64,000 bases of DNA from an uncultured Prevotellaceae bacterium (GTDB lineage: Bacteria > Bacteroidota > Bacteroidia > Bacteroidales > Bacteroidaceae), in the NCBI GenBank assembly GCA_900315105.1, contig OMXX01000002.1, forward strand, positions 1 through 64,000, in the 5' to 3' direction. The first letter of the stretch is position 1, and the number at the start of each line of letters is the position of its first letter. Shown here piece after piece: positions 34,392-43,744 of the stretch. Position numbers and translations under genes: made by a program. The notes under the pieces were generated by a model. It was not told the DNA's origin and did no database searches. It worked only from the letters and a program-made list of their open reading frames with translations.

Positions 34392-36087
34392 TACCATAAT
34401 CACAAGGCGACAAGAAAAAGACGAACTTATAAGCAGGTGCAAGACTGGCGACCGTCAAGCCTTGAACCTGCTATATTGCCATTATAGGCCGTATCTGCTA
34501 AATATCTGCAAGCATTACGCCAAGGAAGACCATGTGGCAGAAGACCTGTTGCATGACGCTTTTATCGTGATTCTCACCTCACTCGACAAACTGCGAGACA
34601 CAGACAAACTGGAGGCATGGATGACGACAATAGTACGCAACGTAGGCTATCACTATTGGAAACACCTTGACAAGGAACACACAGCCCTCAAACAGATGGC
34701 AGGCGAAAGTCAGGACATGACAGCGGGAAGTCTCATGCCTGATTATGAACTGATGCAGAAACTCGTAGCACAACTCCCAAAGGGATATCAGCAGGTTTTC
34801 CGCCTGTCTGTGTTCGAGGGACTGTCGCATCAGGAAATCAGCCGTATGCTGAACATCGCGCCTCACACCTCATCATCGCAACTGCTACATGCCAAGCGGA
34901 TGCTTCAGAAGCTCATCAAGCAGTCATGGCTCCTCATCCTGCTATTCATCGCCATCCCTACTGTTATCTGGAAATTCCTGCAGAAAGACAGTCGCAACAC
35001 GGAAGAAAGTATAAAAGAGGCACATGTACGCTCTTTCCCACAATCCTCATCCATAGAGAGGGAAACTGAGTCTGACAAGAATTCCACATCTAACCCTAAG
35101 AAGAATTTAGAGGGTATCAACCACGCAATACCTACCCCACGCCATCTTTCTACATCAGATCTCCCTCATAAAAAGGAAGAGCGTGTTCACGATGAGGTGC
35201 ACACCACCATTAAGGAGGATTCCGATGATATCAATCACCCATCAACCAACACCCTACGTCCAAGCATACAGCCTACCATAACTGAAACCGACAATAACGA
35301 CATACAGATAAAGAAGAATACATCTGCATGGAATGTCCAACTGGCATATAACGGACAATTAGGCAAGCGCGATAACTTCTATGAAGCTACGAGCGTGAAT
35401 GCCAAGAGTTTCTCTGCCATTAGCAACATCCTTATCCCTGAAGAAACATCATACAGCAACTGGAACGACTATTCTTTCTATCTCAACAATACACTTCCAC
35501 AGCAGGATATGACTGACGAGACACGATCGCTGATGGATATTGCGGCAAACAATGCTCAAATAAACGGCGGAAGAATGGAAGCCCATTACGAGCACCAGTT
35601 GCCTATCAGCATACAACTGACACTTAGCAGACAGCTAAGCAGTCAGTTATCCGTAGAAACAGGACTAAGCTATACCCTACTCCAGTCAACTAACACGACA
35701 GGAAGTTCTGCCGCTTATATTCAGGAGCGACAGCGCCTGCTATATCTCGGCATCCCTCTCCGCATGGGATGGCAATGGTACAGCAAGTCATCGCTAAGCC
35801 TCTACACATCAGCAGGAGTAATGTTAGAAAAGCCTATACACAGCACTCTCGATGTGAATCACTTTATAAATGACATGAACACCTACAGCAAGCAGGAAAA
35901 GCTCAGTGTACCGCTCCAATGGTCAACTTCCGTAGGTGTTGGCATCCAGTACGACATCACGCCTCATATCGGCTTCTATCTAGAACCAAGTCTGCAATAT
36001 TTCTTCAATGACGGCAGCAGCATTAAAAGCTATCGCACGGAGCATCGCTTTAGCATCACCCTGCCACTCGGCATCCGCTTCCATTAG
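34381..36087 (+). CDS. ECF sigma factor fused to a TM anchor and an outer-membrane-type beta-barrel
   Basis: A 568-residue protein in one uninterrupted frame. Residues ~20-95 are sigma region 2 (YCHYRPYLLNICKHYA, AEDLLHDAFIVIL, KLEAWMTTIVRNVGYHYWK); residues ~125-182 are sigma region 4 (LPKGYQQVFRLSVFEGLSHQEISRML). A TM helix follows (SWLLILLFIAIPTVIWKFL), then ~110 polar Ser/Thr/Asn-rich residues and a C-terminal ~250-residue region of alternating beta-strands (WNVQLAYNGQLGK, LSVETGLSYTLLQS, GIPLRMGWQWYS, HRFSITLPLGIRFH), like porin-type barrel domains. The sigma part would be cytoplasmic and the barrel periplasmic or outer-membrane. A longer start at 34324 adds 19 residues but overlaps the lipoprotein further; 34381 is preferred. 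Confidence 0.88.
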   Translation: MQNNTIITRRQEKDELISRCKTGDRQALNLLYCHYRPYLLNICKHYAKEDHVAEDLLHDAFIVILTSLDKLRDTDKLEAWMTTIVRNVGYHYWKHLDKEHTALKQMAGESQDMTAGSLMPDYELMQKLVAQLPKGYQQVFRLSVFEGLSHQEISRMLNIAPHTSSSQLLHAKRMLQKLIKQSWLLILLFIAIPTVIWKFLQKDSRNTEESIKEAHVRSFPQSSSIERETESDKNSTSNPKKNLEGINHAIPTPRHLSTSDLPHKKEERVHDEVHTTIKEDSDDINHPSTNTLRPSIQPTITETDNNDIQIKKNTSAWNVQLAYNGQLGKRDNFYEATSVNAKSFSAISNILIPEETSYSNWNDYSFYLNNTLPQQDMTDETRSLMDIAANNAQINGGRMEAHYEHQLPISIQLTLSRQLSSQLSVETGLSYTLLQSTNTTGSSAAYIQERQRLLYLGIPLRMGWQWYSKSSLSLYTSAGVMLEKPIHSTLDVNHFINDMNTYSKQEKLSVPLQWSTSVGVGIQYDITPHIGFYLEPSLQYFFNDGSSIKSYRTEHRFSITLPLGIRFH

Positions 36088-36154
36088 GATGAAGGTGAAA
36101 GATGTTTTTTGTTAATAATGACGGGGAGTCTCTGAAAGCCGTTTATGATACCCT

Positions 36155-36220
36155 CTTAGCTCTCTTCCGGAATAAGAGCTACATAAGAGCAGCATAAGAG
36201 CTACATAAGAGTCACTAAGG
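36155..36220. repeat. 11-bp periodic array
   Basis: AAGAGCTACAT, AAGAGCAGCAT, AAGAGCTACAT and AAGAGTCACTA, preceded by oppositely oriented CTCTTAGCTCTCTT. It lies between converging operons. Confidence 0.8.
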
Positions 36221-36399
36221 CGGTAACTTTCCCATGTTTTTGCCCCTGTAAACCTCGCGTCCGAGGTGCTCCCTTAAACACTACAAAGATACTAATTTTT
36301 CATGAATTATGCAAGTCGAGCAAGCATTATTTCATTCGCTTTCAAGTCTTTGCGTCAAGATGCGTAGAATTGCGTAGAAACGACATAGCAAAGCGTAAA

Positions 36400-36528
36400 A
36401 GGGTGGAGATGGTGGAGATGATTCTATAGGAGGTAAGAAAAAATTCAATAATTAAAATGCAATTTTATATTTTTATTTATTGATTTTTTTCTATACTATA
36501 TAGGGAATAACCCCACCATCTCCACCCT
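36400..36528. repeat. 16-bp inverted pair around an AT-rich core
   Basis: AGGGTGGAGATGGTGG at 36400-36415 is exactly inverted at 36513-36528. The ~97-bp core is AT-rich and non-coding. Confidence 0.75.
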
Positions 36529-36548
36529 ATTCCCCCTTTATATAAAAT

Positions 36549-36583
36549 AAAATCCCGAACATTCGTTATGAACATTCGGGATT
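36549..36583. terminator. Terminator hairpin, copy 1 of a duplicated pair
   Basis: AAAATCCCGAACATTCG... folds with ...CATTCGGGATT. The 35-bp sequence is identical to 38591-38625. It lies between the sigma-fusion gene and the two-gene exported-protein operon. Confidence 0.85.
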
Positions 36584-36637
36584 TTCCATTCTAACACGAA
36601 CCTTGAATTCGGTTAAATTGCTTTTTCTATGATGATG

Positions 36638-37411
36638 TTATTTCTGGACACGTACAGGACGTACAGAACACCCATGGAGACGATGCTCGTAGTTGACGGC
36701 CACAAATAATTCGGTGGTTTCCATAGATAAGAGAATCTCACTTGCATCGCTCGGGGTGCCCTTCGCAGCACTTAAAGAACCAACCGAGCAAGACCAGTAT
36801 CCACCCATAACACCTGCATCTCTGACCGTACGATAGCTACGATAGCCGGCGGCAGGAAGAAAAATGGAGTTGCCATTTATCTTGCTGGTTAACTTTACAC
36901 CATTGACATTGTTCAGGGTAGTCCACTCCTTTTCTGTTTGGAGAAGAAGTTCTTCTATTTGTTTATGGGTCGGCATGCACCAGTTACTACCCCAATTAAC
37001 AGTAGCGACATCATCCTCAGAATCAAGTGTTTTTTTGTTATCTATCGTACCAAAGTTGTTATTGTCGCAGTACTTGCTCATTGTGTCATCTGAACGGTCA
37101 CACCACTTATAGGTATCCCAGTTGTATGTATCCTTTGGAGTTGTCTCACCCCATGCGAAGTAGTCACCGTATTCCTCTGGTTTGCTTGCACCTACGTTAC
37201 ATGTAGCCCAGAGGGTTTTGCTTGGCAAACCGAGGTCAACGTACTCACGGCCATCGTTAAACACTACTTTTACCTTGTCTGATGAGACAAATAACGGAGT
37301 ATAGCTAAGGTTGCCATCTGAATCATAACCGTAAACCGTTATTGTTCTTTCTTGTGCACATGCAACGATAGTTACAAAGAGTGCTATAAGGGTATAAAAT
37401 ATTCTTTTCAT
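36638..37411 (-). CDS. Exported protein with FISUMP-type domain
   Basis: A 257-residue protein with a signal peptide (MKRIFYTLIALFVTIVACA). Its main domain carries YVDLGLPSKTLWATCNVGA, YGDYFAWGETTPK, WCMPTHKQIEELL and LPAAGYRSYRTVRDAGVMGGYWS, the pattern of the Fibrobacter succinogenes major paralogous domain, common in surface-exposed Bacteroidetes proteins. The function is unknown. It lies nine bases downstream of the next gene and shares its promoter. The pair is bracketed by identical 35-bp terminator hairpins. Confidence 0.86.
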   Translation of the reverse strand: MKRIFYTLIALFVTIVACAQERTITVYGYDSDGNLSYTPLFVSSDKVKVVFNDGREYVDLGLPSKTLWATCNVGASKPEEYGDYFAWGETTPKDTYNWDTYKWCDRSDDTMSKYCDNNNFGTIDNKKTLDSEDDVATVNWGSNWCMPTHKQIEELLLQTEKEWTTLNNVNGVKLTSKINGNSIFLPAAGYRSYRTVRDAGVMGGYWSCSVGSLSAAKGTPSDASEILLSMETTELFVAVNYEHRLHGCSVRPVRVQK

Positions 37412-37420
37412 ATTGATTTG

Positions 37421-38221
37421 TTACTTGATTACTGTCTTTTTACCATTTGTTATATAAATACCTGTTGTTGGGCGCTCTACCTTTCTGCCTTGCAAGTCAT
37501 AATAGGTTGCTGTTTCTGTCTTTTCCATCTCTACAATGCCTGTGGTTGTACCATATTCATCAAAGATAATATCGTAGTTTGTCCCATTGCTTGAAAGATT
37601 GAGGAACGCCTCGTTAGCCGTGAATGTAGTGCCCGTGAATTGCACGAACATATTGCCATCCAACACATAATTATTGCCACTAGTAGGAACAGAGGCAAGA
37701 GAGCCGCCTGCCATAGTTGTTGCTTTCAGGTCGTTGTCGGACAATGCAGGGGCTTTGTCATATCCAACTAACTGAGCAGATGCAGAAGGTGTTCCATAAA
37801 GGATAACGCCATTGCCCGCAGGAATTAAGCCGTCGGCAATCTCCGTACAGACAACATGATTTCCCTCCACCTTGCCAGTATAGGCTTTAATAACGCTGCT
37901 TGAGAGCTGCACATCAGTCTTGAATGAGAAGGTAGCAAGACCGTACTCGTTTAGGGTTACAAGTGGATATTGTATTCCGTAGGTCACTTCCACGTTATCC
38001 ACACTTGACATGTTTATTCGTTTCGCCTCCACACCTTTTACCGTAATGACAAGGTCATCATTGTCGTAGGTAATTGTCGGAGTGTCACTAAAAAGGTAGC
38101 AGTCATACGTCGTAGGGGAAGTCCAGACGTAGATTGCATCATAGGGCACATTAGCCGCATGCGAGCATAGTGATTGCAACAATATGCCCAATAATAAGAA
38201 ATAATTTTTCATTATTTGCAA
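37421..38221 (-). CDS. Exported protein with a C-terminal sorting-like tail
   Basis: A 266-residue protein with a signal peptide (NYFLLLGILLQSLCSHA), a beta-rich middle and a C-terminal end DLQGRKVERPTTGIYITNGKK, the pattern of Bacteroidales C-terminal secretion or sorting tails. The mid-region contains repeated short strands typical of surface proteins. No enzyme motif was seen. A start four codons later (MKNYFLL) is equally likely. It is first in a two-gene operon. Confidence 0.8.
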   Translation of the reverse strand: MQIMKNYFLLLGILLQSLCSHAANVPYDAIYVWTSPTTYDCYLFSDTPTITYDNDDLVITVKGVEAKRINMSSVDNVEVTYGIQYPLVTLNEYGLATFSFKTDVQLSSSVIKAYTGKVEGNHVVCTEIADGLIPAGNGVILYGTPSASAQLVGYDKAPALSDNDLKATTMAGGSLASVPTSGNNYVLDGNMFVQFTGTTFTANEAFLNLSSNGTNYDIIFDEYGTTTGIVEMEKTETATYYDLQGRKVERPTTGIYITNGKKTVIK

Positions 38222-38271
38222 TTGATTTTGCTAGGTAAAGAAATAATGTATAATTTTTAATATACCGTGTG

Positions 38272-38303
38272 CAAAAATACAACAAAAATTTGGAAAAACC
38301 AAA
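38272..38303 (-). promoter_or_regulatory. Promoter of the two-gene exported-protein operon
   Basis: On the minus strand TTTG (38300-38303), N20, TATTTTTG (38272-38279), matching the consensus spacing. The leader is about 45 nt. Confidence 0.75.
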
Positions 38304-38486
38304 CAAAACGCGCAAAAAAGACATTTTTAACTTCTGTTTGCAAATTTACAAAGAATAATCTTCGACAAACTCTGCTATATCAATGAAAAATAAGGACTTA
38401 TAACAAAAAACAGGAAAATAGTCCCTATCTCCAAACCCTCTCTCGAAAAAATACGCTCAAACGCAGAGATACAAAGAAAATTCCCT

Positions 38487-38586
38487 TCTAATCCGCTTCT
38501 CCTTCGCTTCTAATCCGTTTCTAAACCGTTCCTTTGAATGGGAGTTAAATGGGATTTACAACGGACTTACATGGGAGCTACATAGA
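38487..38586. repeat. 11-bp periodic array with opposite halves
   Basis: The left half is CTAATCCGCTT-type with CG ending at 38495, 38506, 38517 and 38528. The right half reads GGGAGTTAAAT, GGGATTTACAA, CGGACTTACAT and GGGAGCTACAT. It lies downstream of the nuo operon end, next to its terminator. Confidence 0.85.
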
Positions 38587-38590
38587 AAGA

Positions 38591-38625
38591 AAAATCCCGA
38601 ACATTCGTTATGAACATTCGGGATT
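38591..38625 (-). terminator. nuo operon terminator, copy 2 of a duplicated pair
   Basis: Identical over 35 bp to 36549-36583. It lies 23 bases beyond the nuoN stop. Confidence 0.85.
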
Positions 38626-38648
38626 AAATATTTTACACTAAGATCTTC

Positions 38649-40106
38649 TTAGCAAGATGCTACACATGCAGCCTGGATAGCCTCGTAGATGCAGCTTACA
38701 ACTCCGAAGAGGAGGATGCCTGCTGTGCAGATAGCGAGGGTAAGCTTTGTGTTGCCATCGCTCTTGAAGGTTGGAAGTGGCTCGTCAGTCTTGTTGATGA
38801 ACATAGCCTTGACAATCAACAGGTAGTAGTAGAGTGATACCACTGTGTTAATCAAAGCCACGAACATGATGAAATATGGGAGCCAGTTGCCTTCCTGTCC
38901 ATTCACGCTTGCCATGAACACGAAGAACTTTGAGAACATTCCTGCAAATGGAGGAATACCACCAAGTGAGAACAAAGCCAAGGTCATGAGGAACGCGAGC
39001 TTTGGATTATTGCCGTAGAAGCCATCGTAAGCACGCATATCAGTACGACCACCGTTGTTCTGCTCTACAACAGAGATGATAGCGAACACGCTCATGTTTG
39101 CCACGATATACACGAGTACGTAGTACATCAATGAAGCAAGGCTTGCCTCTGAACTTGCACCGATGACAGCAAGCATGATATATCCAGCCTGTGAGATAGA
39201 AGAGAATGCCATGAATCGCTTCAGTTCTGTCTGACGGATAGCCATGAGGTTAGCGATGGTGATTGAGAGGACAATGAGTATGTCCATGAGAATCTCCCAC
39301 TGCTCAACAAGTTCTGTGAATACGTGATGAAGGAGAACTGCGAGTGTGAATGCAGCAGCACCCTTTGAAATCACGCTGAGATAGCCTGTAACGGTGGTTG
39401 GAGCACCCTGATAGGTATCTGCTGTCCAAAAGTGGAATGGCACGAGAGAGAGCTTGAAACCAAGTCCTGAAACAAAGAACACCATACCAGCGATGGTCAT
39501 TGCATTTACCTCAAGAGCCTCTGCAAAGTCAGCAAAGTAGAGTGTGCCTGTTGCGCCATAGAGGAATGAGAGACCATAGAGCATAACACCGCTCGAGAAA
39601 GTTGCGGTAAGGATGAACTTTGCAGCTGCCTCGGCAGAATCCTTCTTATACTTGTCAAGAGCTACCATACATGCCAATGGCACAGAGGCTGTCTCAAGAC
39701 CAAGGAAGAACATGAGGAATGAGCCAGCCGACATCATGACGTACATACCGAGAAGAGTAGAGATAGTGAGCATATAGAACTCACCCTCAACAGGCTTCGC
39801 ATCTTCTGTAGAAAGCCATTTCCTTGACTGGAGCACTACGATGAATGTTCCTGCACAGAGGATAGCCTTCATCATAGTGTTGGCTGGAGTTGCAACGTAT
39901 GCACCACCGAAAAGTACTGCTGTGTTATCGCCAACGAAGAGAGTAGCCACGCTTGAAGCGAGGAGCATGACGCTAACCAATGGGTTGAGCCATGACTTGT
40001 TCTCCTTACCGTAAGCGATGAAGTCGGCAATAAATGTGATTATCAGAACGACTACGAGAATAGCCTCTGGCACCATATCAAAGAATTGAAAATAATTTAT
40101 ATTCAT
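38649..40106 (-). CDS. nuoN: NADH-quinone oxidoreductase subunit N
   Basis: A 485-residue antiporter-like subunit of complex I with about 14 TM helices. The conserved Lys/Glu-bearing stretch GLGFKLSLVPFHFWTADTYQGAPT and KRFMAFSSISQAGYIML are visible. It is last in the operon nuoA-B-CD-H-I-J-K-L-M-N and is followed directly by the terminator. It forms part of the proton-pumping membrane arm. Confidence 0.96.
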   Translation of the reverse strand: MNINYFQFFDMVPEAILVVVLIITFIADFIAYGKENKSWLNPLVSVMLLASSVATLFVGDNTAVLFGGAYVATPANTMMKAILCAGTFIVVLQSRKWLSTEDAKPVEGEFYMLTISTLLGMYVMMSAGSFLMFFLGLETASVPLACMVALDKYKKDSAEAAAKFILTATFSSGVMLYGLSFLYGATGTLYFADFAEALEVNAMTIAGMVFFVSGLGFKLSLVPFHFWTADTYQGAPTTVTGYLSVISKGAAAFTLAVLLHHVFTELVEQWEILMDILIVLSITIANLMAIRQTELKRFMAFSSISQAGYIMLAVIGASSEASLASLMYYVLVYIVANMSVFAIISVVEQNNGGRTDMRAYDGFYGNNPKLAFLMTLALFSLGGIPPFAGMFSKFFVFMASVNGQEGNWLPYFIMFVALINTVVSLYYYLLIVKAMFINKTDEPLPTFKSDGNTKLTLAICTAGILLFGVVSCIYEAIQAACVASC

Positions 40107-40123
40107 ATCTATTACCTCCTTTA

Positions 40124-41623
40124 TTACATATTAATAACACCCAGTACGTTACCTACAGCACCATTGATTACGTTGCTTGCCCAGATAGGGAAACAACCGA
40201 GACCTGCAACACATGCAATGAGGCATACAACAGCAACCTTCTCATCCCATGTAGCATCCGTGAGTTCCTCGTAGTGTGGATCGGCAACCTTCTCGAAGAG
40301 GATGAAGCCAACGGTACGGAGGATATACACAGCCGTTACAACGATTGAGGTACAAGCGATGATGGTACAGCAACGGTGGAATGTATCAGCATTCTCGAAT
40401 GAGCCTACAAAGATTGTCATCTCAGCAATGAAGCCAGAGAAACCTGGGAGACCGAGGTTAGCAAGACCTGCGATTACATAGCCTACAGAGAGGAATGGCA
40501 TAATCTTCATCAGACCACCGAGCTTACGGATGTCACGAGTGTGAGTACGGCCGTAGATCATACCGATGAGGGCGAAGAAGAGGGCTGTCATCAAACCGTG
40601 AGAGAGCATCTGGAGAATAGCACCTGTGCATGATGTCTGTGTCATCATCAAGAGTGCGAAGAGCACGAGACCACAGTGAGAAACTGAAGAGTATGCGTTG
40701 ATGAACTTCAGGTCAGTCTGTACACATGCAGAGAATGCACCATATACTACAGAGATAGTGGTGAGGATGAGGAACACTGGAACCCATGTCTCCTGAGCAC
40801 CTGGGAGCAGGTACATAGCGATGCGGAAACATCCGTAGCCACCAAGCTTCATCAATACACCAGCGTGGAGCATTGATACTGAGGTTGGAGCACAGCCGTG
40901 ACCGATAGGAGACCATGTGTGGAATGGGAACAGAGCACCGAGAACACCGAATCCGATGAAGACGAATGGGAACAGAACGTTCTGAACGTCAACAGGGATG
41001 TTATTGTTATGAGCAATCTCAAGGATGTTCATCGTTGTAGCACCATTGTAGAAATAGATACCTACAAGACCGAGGATGATAAGTGCAGAACCTCCCATGA
41101 GCATAAGGGTAAGCTTCATGGCTGCATATTCCTTCTTTCCAGAACCCCAGTAACCGATAAGGAGGTACATAGGGATAAGGGCTACCTCATAGAACATGAA
41201 CATAGCGAAGAGGTCGATGCAGATGAAGAATCCGAACACACCAGTAGAGAGGAGTACGAACCACATGAAGAACTCCTTGGTAAGTGGCTGGAGTTTCCAT
41301 GAAGCAAATGTACCTGTGAACACGATGATGCTTGAGAGAAGCAACATAACGACAGAGATACCGTCAACACCTATTGCATAACTGATATTCAATGACTTGA
41401 ACCAAGGCATTGATGATACGAAGAGCATCTCGTCAGTATTGCCAGCCGCACGCAGATTGATGAACTGCACGGTAAGCAGCACAGAGAGCGCTACGAGGAC
41501 AGAAGAGCCCGCAACCATCACGCCACGCACCTGCTTGATATCACGCGCAGCCCAAAGGCCGAGCAACATCAACGCTGGTACTATAACAAATAATGTTAAT
41601 CCAAAATTAGAAAATATATCCAT
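40124..41623 (-). CDS. nuoM: NADH-quinone oxidoreductase subunit M
   Basis: A 499-residue antiporter-like subunit. FMFYEVALIPMYLLIGYWG, GALFPFHTWSPIGHGCAPTSVSMLHAGVLMK (the discharging helix region) and INAYSSVSHCG are typical. An in-frame ATG at 41689 falls in the 7-bp repeat array and would add a repeat-coded extension, so MDIFSNFG at 41623 is preferred. The spacer to nuoL is filled by the array at 41637-41708. Confidence 0.95.
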   Translation of the reverse strand: MDIFSNFGLTLFVIVPALMLLGLWAARDIKQVRGVMVAGSSVLVALSVLLTVQFINLRAAGNTDEMLFVSSMPWFKSLNISYAIGVDGISVVMLLLSSIIVFTGTFASWKLQPLTKEFFMWFVLLSTGVFGFFICIDLFAMFMFYEVALIPMYLLIGYWGSGKKEYAAMKLTLMLMGGSALIILGLVGIYFYNGATTMNILEIAHNNNIPVDVQNVLFPFVFIGFGVLGALFPFHTWSPIGHGCAPTSVSMLHAGVLMKLGGYGCFRIAMYLLPGAQETWVPVFLILTTISVVYGAFSACVQTDLKFINAYSSVSHCGLVLFALLMMTQTSCTGAILQMLSHGLMTALFFALIGMIYGRTHTRDIRKLGGLMKIMPFLSVGYVIAGLANLGLPGFSGFIAEMTIFVGSFENADTFHRCCTIIACTSIVVTAVYILRTVGFILFEKVADPHYEELTDATWDEKVAVVCLIACVAGLGCFPIWASNVINGAVGNVLGVINM

Positions 41624-41636
41624 TTTTTTTAGCTTT

Positions 41637-41708
41637 AGGGTGATGGGTGATGGGTGATGGCGGTTAGTCAATTCACTAACACCTAACACCTAACACCTAA
41701 CACCTAAT
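41637..41708. repeat. 7-bp array between nuoL and nuoM
   Basis: GGGTGAT units (three), then after a short gap CACCTAA units (four). It lies inside an operon. Confidence 0.88.
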
Positions 41709-41710
41709 TT

Positions 41711-43735
41711 TTAGATTGCGAGAAGAATTAATGTTAATGCTACTGCACCAGAGATGAACCATACTGCATAGTGACGAACGTCACCTGACTGCCAAGAGCG
41801 AATGCTCTCACCGCCTTCGTTAGCACCCCATGCAGAGAAGTCGATAAGACCGTTGATGATAGTCTCATCAATCCATGCAACAGGCTTTGAGATGCAACGG
41901 AACATAATCTTGTGAGTTACGTACTGATATACATCATCCATGTAGAAACGGTTCTTAGCCCACTTGTGGAGCCTTGGGAACGTAGCATACAGACGGTCGG
42001 CAACAGGCTGGTTCTCACCCTTGTAGATGTATGTAGCAAGAGCGATTGAACAGCAAGCCACAACAGTAGAGATGATGGCTGTAGTTATGTCGAAGTGAAC
42101 TGTATATGCAGTGGTATCAGGAGTAACGAGATTACCGAAGCTTGCCCATTCGAATCCAGGCACACCGAAACCGCTGAGGGTTGTGAAGAAACCTACACCA
42201 ACAGTGATGACTGTGAGGAAGATAAGTGGGAAGGTCATGGCATTGAATCCGTGCTCACTAACATGATGTGACTCATAATGCTCTACATTCTTCTTGCTTC
42301 CGAAGAAGATGCACCAATAGAGACGGAACATATAGAATGCTGTCATAGCGGCAACACCTGTCATGAACCATCCGAGGATTGGTGAGTAGTGCATGCAAGC
42401 TGAGATAATCTCATCCTTTGAGCTGAAGCCAGAGAAGAATGGAATACCAGAGATTGCAAGACATGAGATGAAGAATGTGGCACTTGTGATAGGCATGTAC
42501 TTATGCAGGCTACCCATTGCAGACATCTCATTGGTGTGAACACCGTGGATGATGACACCTGCACAGAGGAACAGACAAGCCTTGAACATAGCGTGGGTGA
42601 AGAGGTGGAACATACCAGCGAGGTAGCCGAGACCACCATGCTCGTGATGATTAAGCTCAAGGGCTGTGCTTGCACCAAGGGCAACCATCATGAATGCAAT
42701 CTGAGAGATTGTAGAGAATGCAAGACCACGCTTGATATCGCTCTGGGCACATGCAACTGCTGCTGCATAGAATGCTGTGAATGCACCTACTACAACAACG
42801 ATTGACATTGAGTTTGGAGCATAGTTAATCCAAAGTGGGAACATACGAGCAATCTGGAACACACCAGCAACAACCATGGTTGCAGCGTGGATGAGGGCAG
42901 ATACAGGTGTAGGACCTTCCATGGCATCTGGAAGCCAGATGTGGAGAGGGAACATGGCAGACTTACCAGCACCACCGATGAACATAAGCACGAGGGCTGT
43001 TGGGAGTACCATGCCACCGAATGCGAGTGACTTAGAAGCAAGGTCAGCCTGACATGGGGCAAATGCCTGCATACCATCAAAAACCTGCACGTTTGGCATG
43101 AAAGAGAAGTTAAATGTCTCGGTGTAGAATCCGAAGATAAGGATACCTACGAGGAAGAACATATCAGCGAAGCGTGTAACGATGAACGCTTTCTTTGATG
43201 CGTGAACAGCGGCATGCAATGGATAGTAGAAGCCAATGAGGAGGTATGAACTTACACCTACAAGCTCCCAGAACATATACATCTGGAAGATGTTGGTAGC
43301 AAGCACGAGTCCGAGCATTGACATTGTGAAGAGAGAAAGGAATGCATAGTAACGCTGGAAGCCCTTCTCACCCTCCATATATCCGAAAGAATAGATATGC
43401 ACCATGAGTGACACCGTTGAGATGACAACGAGCATCATTACCGAGATTGGGTCGAGAAGGACACCAAGGTCGAAGTGCAGATTGCCGAGTGGCAACCATG
43501 TGTAGTTGTAAGGCACGAGGGTAGCGTAAGTACCGTCAGCAACACGCGCACCGCTGAAGTAAGAGATTGCAGTCCAGTAACTTAGAAGAGTTACGAGCAA
43601 CAGCGATGTAGTGCCGATAGTTCCTGCCACCTTTGGAGCCCATGCGTACTTCTTGTTCAGGAACTCTGGTACACCGATAGTGATGAACGATGCCAGAGGG
43701 AGCAGAAGTATTAGGATTGATAATGTGTATATCAT
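41711..43735 (-). CDS. nuoL: NADH-quinone oxidoreductase subunit L
   Basis: A 674-residue largest antiporter-like subunit with about 16 TM helices and the lateral helix at the C-terminus. Segments such as FWELVGVSSYLLIGFYY, GKSAMFPLHIWLPDAMEGPTPVSALIHAATMV and KRGLAFSTISQIAFM carry the conserved pump residues. The order nuoK-nuoL-nuoM is standard. The C-terminal 'traverse' helix is present (MFRCISKPVAWIDETIING). Confidence 0.96.
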   Translation of the reverse strand: MIYTLSILILLLPLASFITIGVPEFLNKKYAWAPKVAGTIGTTSLLLVTLLSYWTAISYFSGARVADGTYATLVPYNYTWLPLGNLHFDLGVLLDPISVMMLVVISTVSLMVHIYSFGYMEGEKGFQRYYAFLSLFTMSMLGLVLATNIFQMYMFWELVGVSSYLLIGFYYPLHAAVHASKKAFIVTRFADMFFLVGILIFGFYTETFNFSFMPNVQVFDGMQAFAPCQADLASKSLAFGGMVLPTALVLMFIGGAGKSAMFPLHIWLPDAMEGPTPVSALIHAATMVVAGVFQIARMFPLWINYAPNSMSIVVVVGAFTAFYAAAVACAQSDIKRGLAFSTISQIAFMMVALGASTALELNHHEHGGLGYLAGMFHLFTHAMFKACLFLCAGVIIHGVHTNEMSAMGSLHKYMPITSATFFISCLAISGIPFFSGFSSKDEIISACMHYSPILGWFMTGVAAMTAFYMFRLYWCIFFGSKKNVEHYESHHVSEHGFNAMTFPLIFLTVITVGVGFFTTLSGFGVPGFEWASFGNLVTPDTTAYTVHFDITTAIISTVVACCSIALATYIYKGENQPVADRLYATFPRLHKWAKNRFYMDDVYQYVTHKIMFRCISKPVAWIDETIINGLIDFSAWGANEGGESIRSWQSGDVRHYAVWFISGAVALTLILLAI

Positions 43736-43744
43736 AATGGCGAA

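Larger units (their letters stand above)
36088..36637. other. Convergent intergenic region with repeats
   Basis: No coding signal in 550 bp. It holds an 11-bp array (36155-36220), a perfect 16-bp inverted pair (36400-36415 and 36513-36528) and a terminator (36549-36583) that serves both sides. Confidence 0.75.
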
